A stretch of 64,000 nt of DNA from Streptomyces griseocarneus (GCF_014655595.1 NZ_BNBL01000005.1:310001-374000); one strand, 5' to 3'; numbered from the stretch's first letter, positions 17,219 to 25,674 are shown. Program-made: numbers and translations. The notes: generated by a model from the letters alone, not told the origin.

Positions 17219-17507
17219 GTCTGGGGCTCCTTCTCCGGGCGGTGGAACAGTTCGTGGTGCCGGTTGCGGTGCTCGAGCCGCCGCCGGCGCGCGTGGTCGT
17301 AGCCGTCGGCGTCGACCAAGGCGAGGCCCGCGCCCACCGGGTGTTCCAGGTGACCGGCACCCAGCGGGACCGATCGTGCTCGCCCGGGTCGCCGGCGGGC
17401 AGCCGGTACGTCACGTCATAGCGCAGCGCGGCCGCGACCGGGGTGACCGCCGTGCCGAAGCGGAGTACGGCGCGCTGGGTGTCGCTGCCACCGCGGCAGT
17501 CCGCCAT
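17215..17507 (-). pseudogene. Frameshifted small hypothetical gene
   Basis: From ATG 17507 one frame reads MADCRGGSDTQRAVLRFG, continuing to RWVPVTWN near 17340. A different frame then gives ALVDADGYDHARRRRLEH and LFHRPEKEPQT, ending at TGA 17215 and overlapping the next start. The two halves together make a plausible protein of about 97 residues, so a single-base frameshift near 17340 is likely. If the shift were a sequencing error the gene would be intact. Confidence 0.6.
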
Positions 17508-17572
17508 GGCCAGGGGGCGGATGCGATGAGTGAGAAAGGTGTCCGGGGCGTCGACGCGTGGCGGGGTTCGTG

Positions 17573-17902
17573 TCAGCGTGGGCTGGCGAGTTCTTCCAGG
17601 TGTCCGGGGCCGGAGGCGGGTAGCCGGCTGTCGGCGCGGTAGCGGGCCGTGGCGGACTCCCAGTCGTAGCAGTCGCGCATCCAGTGCCGCATGCCCTCGG
17701 TGTACCGGTGTTCGTGCCCTGTCTGGCCGGGGTTCAGGCGCAGTTCCCGGCACAGGGCGGGGATGCTGTGCTCGAGGTTGAGGAAGCGCTCGACATGCTC
17801 GCGGGCCATCGCGGTGATGTGGCCGATGGCCCGCTGCTCGCTGACGCCTTGTTCGCGCTGGATGATCAGCACAAGGTTGTGGGTTTCCGCCGCTAGCCGT
17901 GC
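17573..17902 (-). pseudogene. Terpene cyclase C-terminal relic
   Basis: The minus frame reads AETHNLVLIIQREQGVSEQ, AIGHITAMAREHVERFLNLE and RYTEGMRHWMRDCYDWESAT, matching the C-terminal helices of class I bacterial terpene cyclases just after the NSE metal-binding motif. The N-terminal two thirds, including the Asp-rich motif, are absent; upstream DNA (17903-18229) shows no continuation. It is the trace of a lost terpene pathway. Confidence 0.72.
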
Positions 17903-18229
17903 AGGGCGGGGATGTGGCGGATGTCGGAGGCGTTCTCCGGCCGCCCCCGCCGCGTCAACGTTGCCGGCGAACCCACCCGGGCACGACGACCAGGCGGTCG
18001 GGCTGCGCGAGGCACACGAGAACCACGCTGCCGGACTTCACTGCCGTCCTGCGCTGCGCCCGCGCCGGCGGCACCGGCTTCCCGGGCTCGGTCGACAAAC
18101 GTGGAGCTGAGCTGCTCCACCACGTCGGTGGCTTCAAGAAGTGGGCCCGCAGCCGGTCCGGGCAGTAGTCGGTGCCACCGGCCCGGGGTGATCCATCATC
18201 CGCCGCCGGCCGACGTGGCCGGCTCGGCG
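17903..18229. other. No recognisable gene
   Basis: This stretch has open frames on both strands but none with a recognisable domain or credible start. One minus frame (VKSGSVVLVCLAQPDRLVVV) looks weakly protein-like and may be a small gene fragment. Confidence 0.4.
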
Positions 18230-18823
18230 TTAGGTGCCGGGGTTGACGGGTCGCTTGTAGTAGCGCCAGGGGAACCATCCTGCGCCGACCGGGATCCAGC
18301 CTTCTGATTGCATGCGCCGGTGTCGCGCGATGGAGGGGAGCGTGACCCGGCAGTGTTCCCAGGGGTGGCCGGAGGCCTCGACCTCGTGGAAGAAGGGGCC
18401 GTAGCCGACCATGTGCCAGCCGTCGCGGCCGGCTTCTTCCAGGGCGGCCATCTCGTTGAACGCGGACAGTCCGCTGAGGGTGCGGCGCTTGGGGGCGTTG
18501 GGTCCCCCGGCGGGCGGTGCCGAGGGGCTGGCGTCTGTGGCCTTGTCCGCGAAGCGCTGCTGGGCGGCCTGGCGGCTCACTCCCAGGACGCGGCCCACCG
18601 TGTCCCAGCTGTGGCCGGCGGCCCTGGCGCCGTGGACGGCCTCGCGCAGCAGCCGGCTTGCCTCCTCGGCGCCGACGCGCGAGGCGTCGACCAGGCGCAG
18701 GTAACCGTGGGCGTCGTGTTCGAGGGAGTCGGCCAGACCCTCGGGGGCGCCGAGGACGGCTGCGGCGATGCCTTCGCGGATCCGGTCCATCTCCGCGGGG
18801 TGGAGCAGGGGTTCGTTACTCAT
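18230..18823 (-). CDS. HTH-containing hypothetical protein
   Basis: A 197-residue protein from ATG 18823. Residues 60-85 (AGHSWDTVGRVLGVSRQAAQQRF) form a clear helix-turn-helix preceded by a helical N-terminus. The C-terminal half contains WHMVGYGPFFHEVEASGHPWEHCRVTL and SEGWIPVGAGWFPWRYYKRP, a tryptophan-rich domain I do not recognise. It is probably a DNA-binding regulator. Its ATG overlaps the stop of the membrane-protein gene upstream (ATGA), so the two form an operon, which begins next to two identical-pattern palindromes that this protein may bind. Confidence 0.7.
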   Translation of the reverse strand: MSNEPLLHPAEMDRIREGIAAAVLGAPEGLADSLEHDAHGYLRLVDASRVGAEEASRLLREAVHGARAAGHSWDTVGRVLGVSRQAAQQRFADKATDASPSAPPAGGPNAPKRRTLSGLSAFNEMAALEEAGRDGWHMVGYGPFFHEVEASGHPWEHCRVTLPSIARHRRMQSEGWIPVGAGWFPWRYYKRPVNPGT

Positions 18824-19104
18824 CGGCTCAGTCCGGCAAGAGGCTCGAGGGCGTCGAGGACTGCCTCGTCGCGGCGCGCCTGCCCGGCGGAGTCGCGGGC
18901 CGCGGCCCGGGCGGCCAGGCCGGCCGTGCAGGCGATGAGTGCGAGGCCCACGACGATCAGGGCGACGGTGGCGGAGGTGCCGAACCGGTCGCCGAACATC
19001 ACCGTCACGGCCGGCAGACTCACGGCGAGGGGCAGAGCGGCGGCCATGGATGAGGTGGCGGGGAAGAGATCCCGGTGCCGGGACCTCGAATTCAAGATCA
19101 ACAT
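18820..19104 (-). CDS. Small two-helix membrane protein
   Basis: A 94-residue protein with two predicted membrane helices: AAALPLAVSLPAVTVMFG (about 21-38) and SATVALIVVGLALIACTAGL (about 44-63). A charged C-terminal tail follows (RDSAGQARRDEAVLDALEPL). ATG 19104 lies 2 bp from an operator palindrome and lacks a Shine-Dalgarno site, so translation may be leaderless, or the true start may be the ATG at about residue 20. It is coupled to the downstream HTH gene. Function unknown; it could act as a membrane partner of that regulator. Confidence 0.6.
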   Translation of the reverse strand: MLILNSRSRHRDLFPATSSMAAALPLAVSLPAVTVMFGDRFGTSATVALIVVGLALIACTAGLAARAAARDSAGQARRDEAVLDALEPLAGLSR

Positions 19105-19105
19105 G

Positions 19106-19151
19106 CGTCAAGGAAACCTTGACGCGGCCGACTTGTCAAGAATTCCTTGAC
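19106..19151. promoter_or_regulatory. Twin palindromes GTCAAG-N5-CTTGAC
   Basis: Two perfect 6-bp inverted repeats with 5-bp spacers, at 19107-19123 and 19135-19151, centres 28 bp apart (nearly three helical turns). The first abuts the start codon of the two-helix membrane protein gene. They look like a double operator, most likely bound by the HTH protein encoded in the same operon. Confidence 0.7.
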
Positions 19152-19272
19152 GCCCGGGTCCCGGACCGCCGCCGCATTGCTCTGGCCAGCGTGCCGGACC
19201 TCGCCCGTCCCCAGCTCCCGGAGGCCCGTCGCGGCCTTCGGTTGCGGTCAACGGCAGGCCGCGACTCGACGG

Positions 19273-19956
19273 CTACCGGTGCTCCGGCACCGGTGAAGGG
19301 CCGTCCATGTGGCCGTGGCGGTAGGCCCAGGCAGCGAGTTCGACCCGGTTGCGGACGTCGAGTTTCAGCTGGGCGCCGGCGAGGTGCTTCTTGACCGTGC
19401 CGAGCGAGATGTGCAGGCGTTCGGCGATCTCGGCGTTGGTGAGGCCCTCGGCGGCGGCCTGAACGGTCGCCAGCTCGCGTTCGGACAGCGGGTGCCCGCC
19501 CGCGCCGGGCAGCGGCAGCCGCCCGCGGTCGGCGGTGAAGTGCCGCAGCAGCCGGACGGTGACCTGGGGGGAGACCATGGCCTCGCCCCGGGCGGCGGCC
19601 CGGACCGCCTCGATGAGCATGGCCGGGCCGGCGTCCTTGAGGAGGAACCCGGCCGCGCCGCCGTGCAGGGCCTCGTGCACGTACTCGTCGAGGTCGAAGG
19701 TGGTGACGACGATGACGCGCAGCGGGTCGGCGACGCCGGGGCCGGCCAGGCGGCGGGTGACGTCGAGGCCGGTGATGCCGGGCATCCGGATGTCCAGCAG
19801 GCAGACGTCGGGGCGGTGGTGTTCGGCGAGCCGGAGCGCCTCGATGCCGTCGCCGGCCTCGGCGACGACCTCGATGTCCGGTTCGGCGTCGAGGATGTAG
19901 CGGAAGCCGGTGCGGACCATGCGCTGGTCGTCGGCGAGCAGGACGCGGATGGTCAC
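19273..19956 (-). CDS. NarL/LuxR-type response regulator
   Basis: A 227-residue response regulator from GTG 19956. The receiver domain spans 1-120 with acidic pocket DD (9-10), phospho-acceptor Asp55 in CLLDIRMPG and the conserved lysine in LLKDAGP. The LuxR-type helix-turn-helix lies at about 155-215 (LSERELATVQAAAEGLTNAEIAERLHISLGTVKKHL). Its GTG overlaps the stop of the histidine kinase gene as GTGA, so the pair is translationally coupled. The divergent serine hydrolase at 21366 is a possible target. Confidence 0.93.
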   Translation of the reverse strand: MTIRVLLADDQRMVRTGFRYILDAEPDIEVVAEAGDGIEALRLAEHHRPDVCLLDIRMPGITGLDVTRRLAGPGVADPLRVIVVTTFDLDEYVHEALHGGAAGFLLKDAGPAMLIEAVRAAARGEAMVSPQVTVRLLRHFTADRGRLPLPGAGGHPLSERELATVQAAAEGLTNAEIAERLHISLGTVKKHLAGAQLKLDVRNRVELAAWAYRHGHMDGPSPVPEHR

Positions 19957-21188
19957 CGGGCCGCCGTCCGCGCGCCGCCCGCCGGGGTCGGTGAGCCGGA
20001 CAGGCCCGGCAGCCGGGCGGCGACCTGCCAGCCGGTGCCGGACTCGGCCGGGCCGGCGTGGAAGGTGCCTCCGAGCAGCTTGGCCCGCTCCGCCATGCCG
20101 ATCAGCCCGTAGCCGTCCCGGTAGCCGTCCCCGGTGTGGGCGCGGACCGGACCGCGGCCGTCGTCGTGCACGTCCAGGTGAAGTTGGCCGCCCTCGCCGC
20201 GGACCAGGACGGTGACCTGGGTGGCGCCGCGGGCGTGGCGGTCGGTGTTGGTCACGGCCTCCTGGGCGATCCGGAGGACCGCGGCGGCGAGCTCGGTCGG
20301 GGCGCGGTCCAGTTCGGCCTCGCCGCGCACCGCCACCTCGGGCCGGTGGCCGTCGCCGGGCCGGGCGAGGGAGGCGAGCCGACGGGCCGGCGAGTCGCCG
20401 TCCATGTCCGGGTGCTCGCCCTCGCGCAGCGCGCCGACCAGCCGGCGCATGGCGGCCAGCGCGTCCGCTCCCGCGTGCTCGATGTCGGCCAGCGCGGCAC
20501 GCAGCAACTCGGGGTCGCGGGCCGCGACGTGCTGCAGCGCCTGCGCCTGGACGACGATGCCGGTGACCTGATGGGCGACGACGTCGTGCAGGTCCCGGGC
20601 CAGGGCGTTGCGCTCCTCGCGCACCGCGCGCTCGATGTGCCAGGCGCGGCGCTCGGCGCGCCAGCGCAGCAGCAGGCCGGGCCCGAGCAGGACCAGCACC
20701 AGCAGCGCGTTGTCCACGTCGAACGGCCCGCCACCGCGCCCGGCGGCGGCCAGCAGCGCGGCGAAGGAGGCGAGGGCCGTACCCGCGATCACCAGCGGCC
20801 GGCAGCGGTAGGCGACCAGGGAGAGCAGCAGCGCGAGGGCGAGCGCCTCGGTGACACCGCTCGGCCGGTGCTCGGCGTCCAGCAGCCGGTACCCGGCGGA
20901 GGCGGCGAAGGTCACCGACAGGGCCCCGGCGACGGCGGCCGAGGTTGCCGACCGCGAGGTGCCGGGACGCAGCGCCCAGAGCGCGAGGGCGGACATCGCC
21001 GTGCCGGAGGCGAGGAAGAGGCCGTCGGCGACCGGCCCCGGGCGCATGCCCCACCAGCGGTCGAGGTCGGCGAGCACGGCCAGCAACAGGCTCCCGGCGG
21101 CGAGGGCGAGCGGCACCAGGTGGGCCGGGCCGACGGTGCCCGCGCGGGCGGCCGGCGTGGGCGGGTGAACTGCTGACCGATTGTGCAT
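19953..21188 (-). CDS. Sensor histidine kinase (HisKA_3 type)
   Basis: A 411-residue kinase from ATG 21188. Four to six hydrophobic segments fill residues 22-175 and there is no large sensor domain between them, so it may sense the membrane or act with a partner. The dimerisation box NALARDLHDVVAHQVTGIV has phospho-His201, and the ATPase domain follows with AVLRIAQEAVTNTDRHA, HDDGRGP and GYGLIGMAERA. It pairs with the coupled response regulator. The frame is open upstream, but MHNRSAVHP is the best start; its ribosome-binding site is weak. Confidence 0.92.
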   Translation of the reverse strand: MHNRSAVHPPTPAARAGTVGPAHLVPLALAAGSLLLAVLADLDRWWGMRPGPVADGLFLASGTAMSALALWALRPGTSRSATSAAVAGALSVTFAASAGYRLLDAEHRPSGVTEALALALLLSLVAYRCRPLVIAGTALASFAALLAAAGRGGGPFDVDNALLVLVLLGPGLLLRWRAERRAWHIERAVREERNALARDLHDVVAHQVTGIVVQAQALQHVAARDPELLRAALADIEHAGADALAAMRRLVGALREGEHPDMDGDSPARRLASLARPGDGHRPEVAVRGEAELDRAPTELAAAVLRIAQEAVTNTDRHARGATQVTVLVRGEGGQLHLDVHDDGRGPVRAHTGDGYRDGYGLIGMAERAKLLGGTFHAGPAESGTGWQVAARLPGLSGSPTPAGGARTAAR

Positions 21189-21365
21189 AGCGACACCGTA
21201 CGTGGGAGGCGAGCAGCGCCAAGGTAGCCGATCGGCTACTTCACAACGGGCCGGACGGCCGCCGCGGGACGGCTCTGACCTGGGCGAACGTGAAGCGTCA
21301 TCAGTCGGCGGCCGGATTCGGCGGCCGCCGCCCGCATCTGTCCGCATCTGTTGGAGGAAAGCCCC

Positions 21366-22970
21366 GTGCCCGTGCCCGTGTCCGAGACCGCTCCACCCGG
21401 TTCCACCTCACCCAACGCCCGCTCCCAGCACGCGGGTCGGCGGCGAACCATCCGGTGGACGGCGGCCGCCGCCGTCCTCGCCGCGCTGGCCGCCTTCGCC
21501 GTCGGTCCGCGCAGCGCGCCGGCCGCCGCTCACCGCAGCGGTGACGCCGCACTGTCCGAGCGGGTCGCCGGCCTGCTGCCGGACGGGCAGGGCGCGGGCG
21601 GCTCGGTGGGTGTCTCGGTCGCGGTGATCGACCACGGCAAGGTGACCCGGGCCGCGCTGGGCACCACCGACGGCTCCACCCCCGTCACCCCGGACACCGT
21701 CTTCGAGACCGGCTCGGCACAGAAGGTGCTCACCGCGAGCCTCCTCGGCAGCCTGCTGGACGCCGGGAAGATCAGGCTCACCGACACCGTCGGCGGGCTC
21801 TGGCCCGAGTACACCTTCGCCGATCCGGCGGTGGCCGGCATCACCGTCGAGCAGCTCGCCACCCACACCGCCGGCCTGCCGTCCTTCCCGCCCGACGGCG
21901 CGCAGTTCCCGCTGGCGATGGCCGGCTACCTGCTGGGCGGCGACGGCTACTCCGTACTCGGCGACCCGGTCCGTGCGCTCACCGGCCTCTCCGGCTACGG
22001 GCCGAAGCCCGACACCGGGTTCTCCTACTCCAACCTCGGCTACGCCGTCCTCGGCAAGACCCTGGCCAAGGTCGACGGGCGCGACTACCCGACCGCCCTG
22101 CGCGAGCGGGTCCTCGCCCCGCTCGGCATGGAGCACACCACCGTCCGCACTGCCCCCGGCACCCCGGACGGCGCCATCCTGCCGTTCCACACCGCCGGCA
22201 CCCCGGTCGTCCCGTGGACCAACCCGCAGTGGGCGGCGGTCGGCACCGGCACCTGGACCACCAGCGCCGACCTCGCCGCCTTCCTCGCCGCCAACACCGC
22301 CCCGAACCCGCCCGCTGCGCTCGCCCTGACCCACACCCCGCGGGCCGCGGTCGCCGACTACGCCGACCGGGACGGACGGATCGGGCTCGGCTGGCAGCTG
22401 TGGAACGCCGGTGGCACCAAGGTCGGCTGGCACAACGGGCTGACCAACGGCTCACGCGCGTTCGTCGCCTACACCTCCGACCAGCGCGCGGTGGTCGTGC
22501 TCGCCAACTCCACCCGCACACCGACCGAGAAGATCGGCTTCGAGCTGCTCGGCATCAGCGCCCCCGAGTTCGACGAGCCGCCGACCCCGCACCCGATCCT
22601 GCTCGCCTTCACCGTCCTGCTCTCGGCCGGCGCACCCGCACTCGCTCTGCTCGGCCTCGTGCGGCCCCGCCGGGCCCGCCTCTCCCGCCCGCTGGACCGG
22701 CTCAAGGCCGTCTCCCTGCCGCTGACCGCCGCCACCTGCTGGCTGCTCGCCCTGCGGGTCGGCGAGTGGGGCCACGTCCCGGGCGTCGTCTCCGCCCTCG
22801 GCGCCGGCCTGCTCGCCGCCACGGCCGCCGAGTCCGTCCGCCGCTGGCCCACCCTCCCGACCACCCGGGGTCGCCGGCCCTGGCTGCGCGCCATCACCTT
22901 CGCCATGCCCGCCCTCCCGCTGGCCGCCCTCCTCTGCACGACCGCGGTGATCACGGCCCAGCTGCCCTGA
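21366..22970 (+). CDS. Membrane-anchored serine hydrolase, class C beta-lactamase fold
   Basis: A 534-residue protein from GTG 21366 with GGAGGAAAG 7 nt upstream. One membrane helix near 31-46 is followed by the catalytic domain: Ser117-Ala-Gln-Lys120 (SxxK), YSN in TGFSYSNLGY, and HNG in GWHNGLTNG. The last 130 residues hold about four more membrane helices. Such proteins act as D,D-peptidases, esterases or D-aminopeptidases outside the membrane; substrate unknown. It is divergent from the two-component system, which may control it, and is followed by a strong hairpin terminator. Confidence 0.9.
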   Translation: MPVPVSETAPPGSTSPNARSQHAGRRRTIRWTAAAAVLAALAAFAVGPRSAPAAAHRSGDAALSERVAGLLPDGQGAGGSVGVSVAVIDHGKVTRAALGTTDGSTPVTPDTVFETGSAQKVLTASLLGSLLDAGKIRLTDTVGGLWPEYTFADPAVAGITVEQLATHTAGLPSFPPDGAQFPLAMAGYLLGGDGYSVLGDPVRALTGLSGYGPKPDTGFSYSNLGYAVLGKTLAKVDGRDYPTALRERVLAPLGMEHTTVRTAPGTPDGAILPFHTAGTPVVPWTNPQWAAVGTGTWTTSADLAAFLAANTAPNPPAALALTHTPRAAVADYADRDGRIGLGWQLWNAGGTKVGWHNGLTNGSRAFVAYTSDQRAVVVLANSTRTPTEKIGFELLGISAPEFDEPPTPHPILLAFTVLLSAGAPALALLGLVRPRRARLSRPLDRLKAVSLPLTAATCWLLALRVGEWGHVPGVVSALGAGLLAATAAESVRRWPTLPTTRGRRPWLRAITFAMPALPLAALLCTTAVITAQLP

Positions 22971-22984
22971 GCCCCCTCGGCGGG

Positions 22985-23016
22985 GCGGCCGGTCCGACCT
23001 CCGTCGGACCGGCCGC
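22985..23016 (+). terminator. Strong hairpin terminator after the serine hydrolase
   Basis: A perfect 14-bp stem (GCGGCCGGTCCGAC) with a 4-nt loop CTCC, 14 bp after the stop codon, followed by a moderately T-rich tail. Confidence 0.8.
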
Positions 23017-23240
23017 CCGTCGTCTTTGATCTCTTCTTCGAATTCAACAGGCGCGCGCTCGGGGACGCCCAGGCCCTTCTGCCCGAAAAGCCGGCCGCGA
23101 TTCCTTCCGACGATCTCGCCCTGTTTGCCCCTAGGCGTGGTGCTCCTTCGGTAGGTGCTGGTGCCGAAACCAGTACCCCCCCATGGAGCTGACGCTGTTG
23201 GGGAGCTTCGCCCGCCCGGCGGTACTTGGTAGCCAGGAAA

Positions 23241-23267
23241 GGGGCCCTCGTCGATGACGAGGGCCCC
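23241..23267. terminator. Perfect 12-bp hairpin without adjacent gene end
   Basis: GGGGCCCTCGTC and its exact complement flank a 3-nt loop (GAT). No coding gene ends here on either strand. It may terminate an unannotated transcript or be the remains of a phage-type or regulatory RNA. No U-tract follows on either strand. Confidence 0.6.
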
Positions 23268-23403
23268 ACAGCTCCCGTCCGCCACGATGTGTGACGTCGA
23301 GTGTTCGGAACCTCTGGAGTTGCTCAAGGCGCGCTTGATGCGCTGAACACGGGGGCATTGCTCTCGCACAGAGATCGCAAGGAGACCGAACGGGGGCGGA
23401 CGA

Positions 23404-23610
23404 GTGGGATACCTGGTGGTGCTGGGGATCATGCTTACCTTGGTGCTCGTCGCGATAGTGCGCGTCAGCAGAAGGGGTAACAGCCGGCCGACAAGGCGAA
23501 GCAGGTCATGGGGTGAACAGGGCGGCTACGCCTGTGGCGGCAGCTGGTCCTGTGGAGGTGGCTCGTCCTGTGGGGGCGGCTCGTCCTGTGGGGGCGGTGG
23601 AGGCGACTGA
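23404..23610 (+). CDS. Small membrane protein with Cys/Gly-rich tandem-repeat tail
   Basis: A 68-residue protein from GTG 23404. A single N-terminal membrane helix (YLVVLGIMLTLVLVAIV) is followed by a basic stretch RVSRRGNSRPTRRSRS and a tail of Cys-Gly repeats: four cysteines, with CGGGSS repeated. The tail is encoded by repeats of about 15-18 bp. Cys-Gly tails like this occur on some Streptomyces membrane proteins (TIGR04222 type), so this could be the remnant or a short relative of one. A convergent open frame overlaps its 3' part, so expression needs testing. Confidence 0.5.
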   Translation: MGYLVVLGIMLTLVLVAIVRVSRRGNSRPTRRSRSWGEQGGYACGGSWSCGGGSSCGGGSSCGGGGGD

Positions 23611-24250
23611 CCTTTCGGGCGCCCCGCCTTGGGCCCACCGCCCGGCTGCACGACCAGGGCGGCCCTGCACCACTTACGTATGCTCCGCGGCACGGCCCGA
23701 GCGCGTCTGCGCCACCCCGGAGCTGTTCTTGTCCAAAACCTGGGGCGAGCTCCAGGACCATGCCGAGAACGACCAGGCAGGCGAAGACCTGCTGCCATGG
23801 GTCGAGCTTGTCGATGACCTCGGCACCGACGACGCGGTCCTTGAAGCCGTTGACCGCCTTGGCGCCGAGAACGCGTGCGATGGAAGAGTCGCCACTCTCC
23901 ACAAGGCTGAAGGTCGCGAGTGGTCCTCCGTACGGATTGGCGAGGACTTCGCGGAACCCGAGCCCGACGCGTTCGGCCGCCCAGGCCCGATCTCCACAGG
24001 CGAGGCACGCCTGGCCTATGTAGCTGTCACCGTAGCTCGCCGCCACCTCGACGTAGGCGGCCCCGGCAACCTGGACCAGCTGCGCAGCCGTGGTGTCGTT
24101 GAGGGCGTAGGTGACGTAGCAGGCGATCGAGGCACGGATTCGCCGTCTCCCCGCGCCTGCTTCAGGCCGGGATGGGGCAAGGCGGCGCGGGCTGAATCCA
24201 CCTGAAGGCCGTGCCTTGGTGCTTGGCGGCACGATGACGGCCGACGGCAA
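23465..24250 (-). CDS. Hypothetical protein (boundaries uncertain)
   Basis: A 261-residue frame. The central part (about 24130-23740) has strong G/C third-position bias and protein-like sequence: IACYVTYALNDTTAAQLVQV, YIGQACLACGDRAWAAERVG and WQQVFACLVVLGMVLELAPG, the last a possible membrane helix. After about 23740 the sequence loses this character and overlaps the Cys/Gly-rich gene on the other strand, so the true end may be earlier or frameshifted. I do not recognise a family. The Cys-x-x-Cys is notable. Confidence 0.45.
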   Translation of the reverse strand: MPSAVIVPPSTKARPSGGFSPRRLAPSRPEAGAGRRRIRASIACYVTYALNDTTAAQLVQVAGAAYVEVAASYGDSYIGQACLACGDRAWAAERVGLGFREVLANPYGGPLATFSLVESGDSSIARVLGAKAVNGFKDRVVGAEVIDKLDPWQQVFACLVVLGMVLELAPGFGQEQLRGGADALGPCRGAYVSGAGPPWSCSRAVGPRRGARKVSRLHRPHRTSRPHRTSHLHRTSCRHRRSRPVHPMTCFALSAGCYPFC

Positions 24251-24381
24251 TGCAGGGCGTCCAACTGCTCGCTGATATAGGTGAGTTGTTGGAGATGATC
24301 ACGGTTGACTGCGTAGGATCGGCAAGCGACGCATGGCATGTTCATGCCCATGTCTATGTCCATCACCTTCGAAGGGAATCC

Positions 24382-25584
24382 ATGCAGTTAAAGCGAATAA
24401 CCGTGCCCGCTCTCGGAGCGGTAGCCATCCTGGGAACCCTCCTCGCCCCCGTATCCACCGCGGCCGACACCACGCCGCAGGCCGGGGGCGCTTCCATGCC
24501 CGCGACCGTGTCCGCGGCCGCCGCGGTCCCGGACTGTACGGAGCTGGACAAGCGCCTCCCGGCGCTCGCGAAGGCGGCCGCGGAGGACGAAGCCCTGGCG
24601 GCGTGCGACGCGCCCGCAGCCGAGGAGGAGGCGGCGGCGCAGCTCAGAACTCCCGCTGCCAAGGAACTGCTGGCCGCCGGTCCCTGCGCGACCGCGCCCA
24701 ACAAGGGCTGGAAGTTCACCAGCCGTGGCCGGGCCTGCAACCCCGAGTCCCGCCTGATCAACGTGCGGAACGTGCGCACCGGCCGGCTCGTCGGGCAGCT
24801 CTACTACCTGTCCGTCGGCATGATCGTCGCCAAGAACGACTCCCTGACCTGGGACCAGACGGTTTCGATGAAGAAGACCGGCGGCTGGGGCCGCATCGCC
24901 GGCACCAGTGTCTACGGGGTGGGCCGCTGCGCGTCCGCGGACAAGTGCACGACGCTGTTCACGAACTTCCCCATGCAGCGCATGGGTGAGGGGCGTACGA
25001 ACGAGGGCCAGTGGAAGATGCGGTCCACGATCGACAAACAGGGCAAGGAACGCGGCAAGGGCCAGAACCGCGCCACGGCCGTCTTCTTCAACCCCGGCTG
25101 GGTCGGCGTTGCCCAGCATGATCTGACCTCGGCCAGTGTGCGCTGCGACTCCATACGCAACATGGGCCGTGGCGGAATGGGAGCCGGGTGTGTCCTGCCC
25201 GAGTACTGGCCCACGATGACGGAGATGAAGCAGTTCCCGTACATCTCCCAGGGCATCAGGAAGGTCCAGCGGGTCGGGCCGCACCACTACGGCCGCAAGA
25301 CGGGCGCGAACCCGAACCCGCTGGTGTACACCTCGAACGCGGGGATCCGGAAGGCCAACAACGAGGCCGCGTGCCCGGCCTCCCGTCCGCGCCCTCCGGG
25401 GCAGACGTGTGACGAATACCCCTTCGCCTCTACCCTTCAGGGGGCGTCGCGGACGCAGTGGCCGGACTGGGGCTGGCGCTGGGTGCCGAAGAACGAGAAC
25501 GACCGGCAGGGCTACCAGATCCGCACGTTCTACGACAACAACCGGATCCTCAACGGCGACCGCTTCTGGGTCGACGCCGGCTGA
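24382..25584 (+). CDS. Secreted NucA/NucB-like deoxyribonuclease
   Basis: A 400-residue secreted protein from ATG 24382 with GAAGGGA upstream. The signal peptide is MQLKRITVPALGAVAILGTLLAPVSTAA. A charged, alanine-rich linker (50-105) leads to a conserved middle region (GWKFTSRGRACNPESRLINV), and the C-terminal NucA/NucB domain carries CDEYPFAST at about 343-351, the hallmark of this nuclease family. Family members cut extracellular DNA. The next gene, 90 bp downstream, might encode an associated protein. It could serve DNA scavenging or competition. Confidence 0.85.
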   Translation: MQLKRITVPALGAVAILGTLLAPVSTAADTTPQAGGASMPATVSAAAAVPDCTELDKRLPALAKAAAEDEALAACDAPAAEEEAAAQLRTPAAKELLAAGPCATAPNKGWKFTSRGRACNPESRLINVRNVRTGRLVGQLYYLSVGMIVAKNDSLTWDQTVSMKKTGGWGRIAGTSVYGVGRCASADKCTTLFTNFPMQRMGEGRTNEGQWKMRSTIDKQGKERGKGQNRATAVFFNPGWVGVAQHDLTSASVRCDSIRNMGRGGMGAGCVLPEYWPTMTEMKQFPYISQGIRKVQRVGPHHYGRKTGANPNPLVYTSNAGIRKANNEAACPASRPRPPGQTCDEYPFASTLQGASRTQWPDWGWRWVPKNENDRQGYQIRTFYDNNRILNGDRFWVDAG

Positions 25585-25674
25585 CGAGGAGCGGGCCGGC
25601 AAAGGAAGCCGGCAAACAAAGCTGACAAACAAACCTGACGAAGGAAGCCGAAGAGGAAGGTGAGAGGGCGGCAG
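25585..25674 (+). repeat. Purine-rich short repeats between nuclease and next gene
   Basis: Short near-repeats (GCCGGCAAAGGAA, GCCGGCAAACAAA, CTGACAAACAAA, CTGACGAAGGAA) fill this 90-bp spacer. No hairpin terminator is seen, so transcription can continue into the next gene. Confidence 0.5.

Noticed and set aside
23404-23610. RiPP (lanthipeptide-like) precursor
   Set aside because: Cys-rich tail is suggestive, but the N-terminus is a membrane helix instead of a leader peptide, and no modification enzyme or peptide transporter is nearby.
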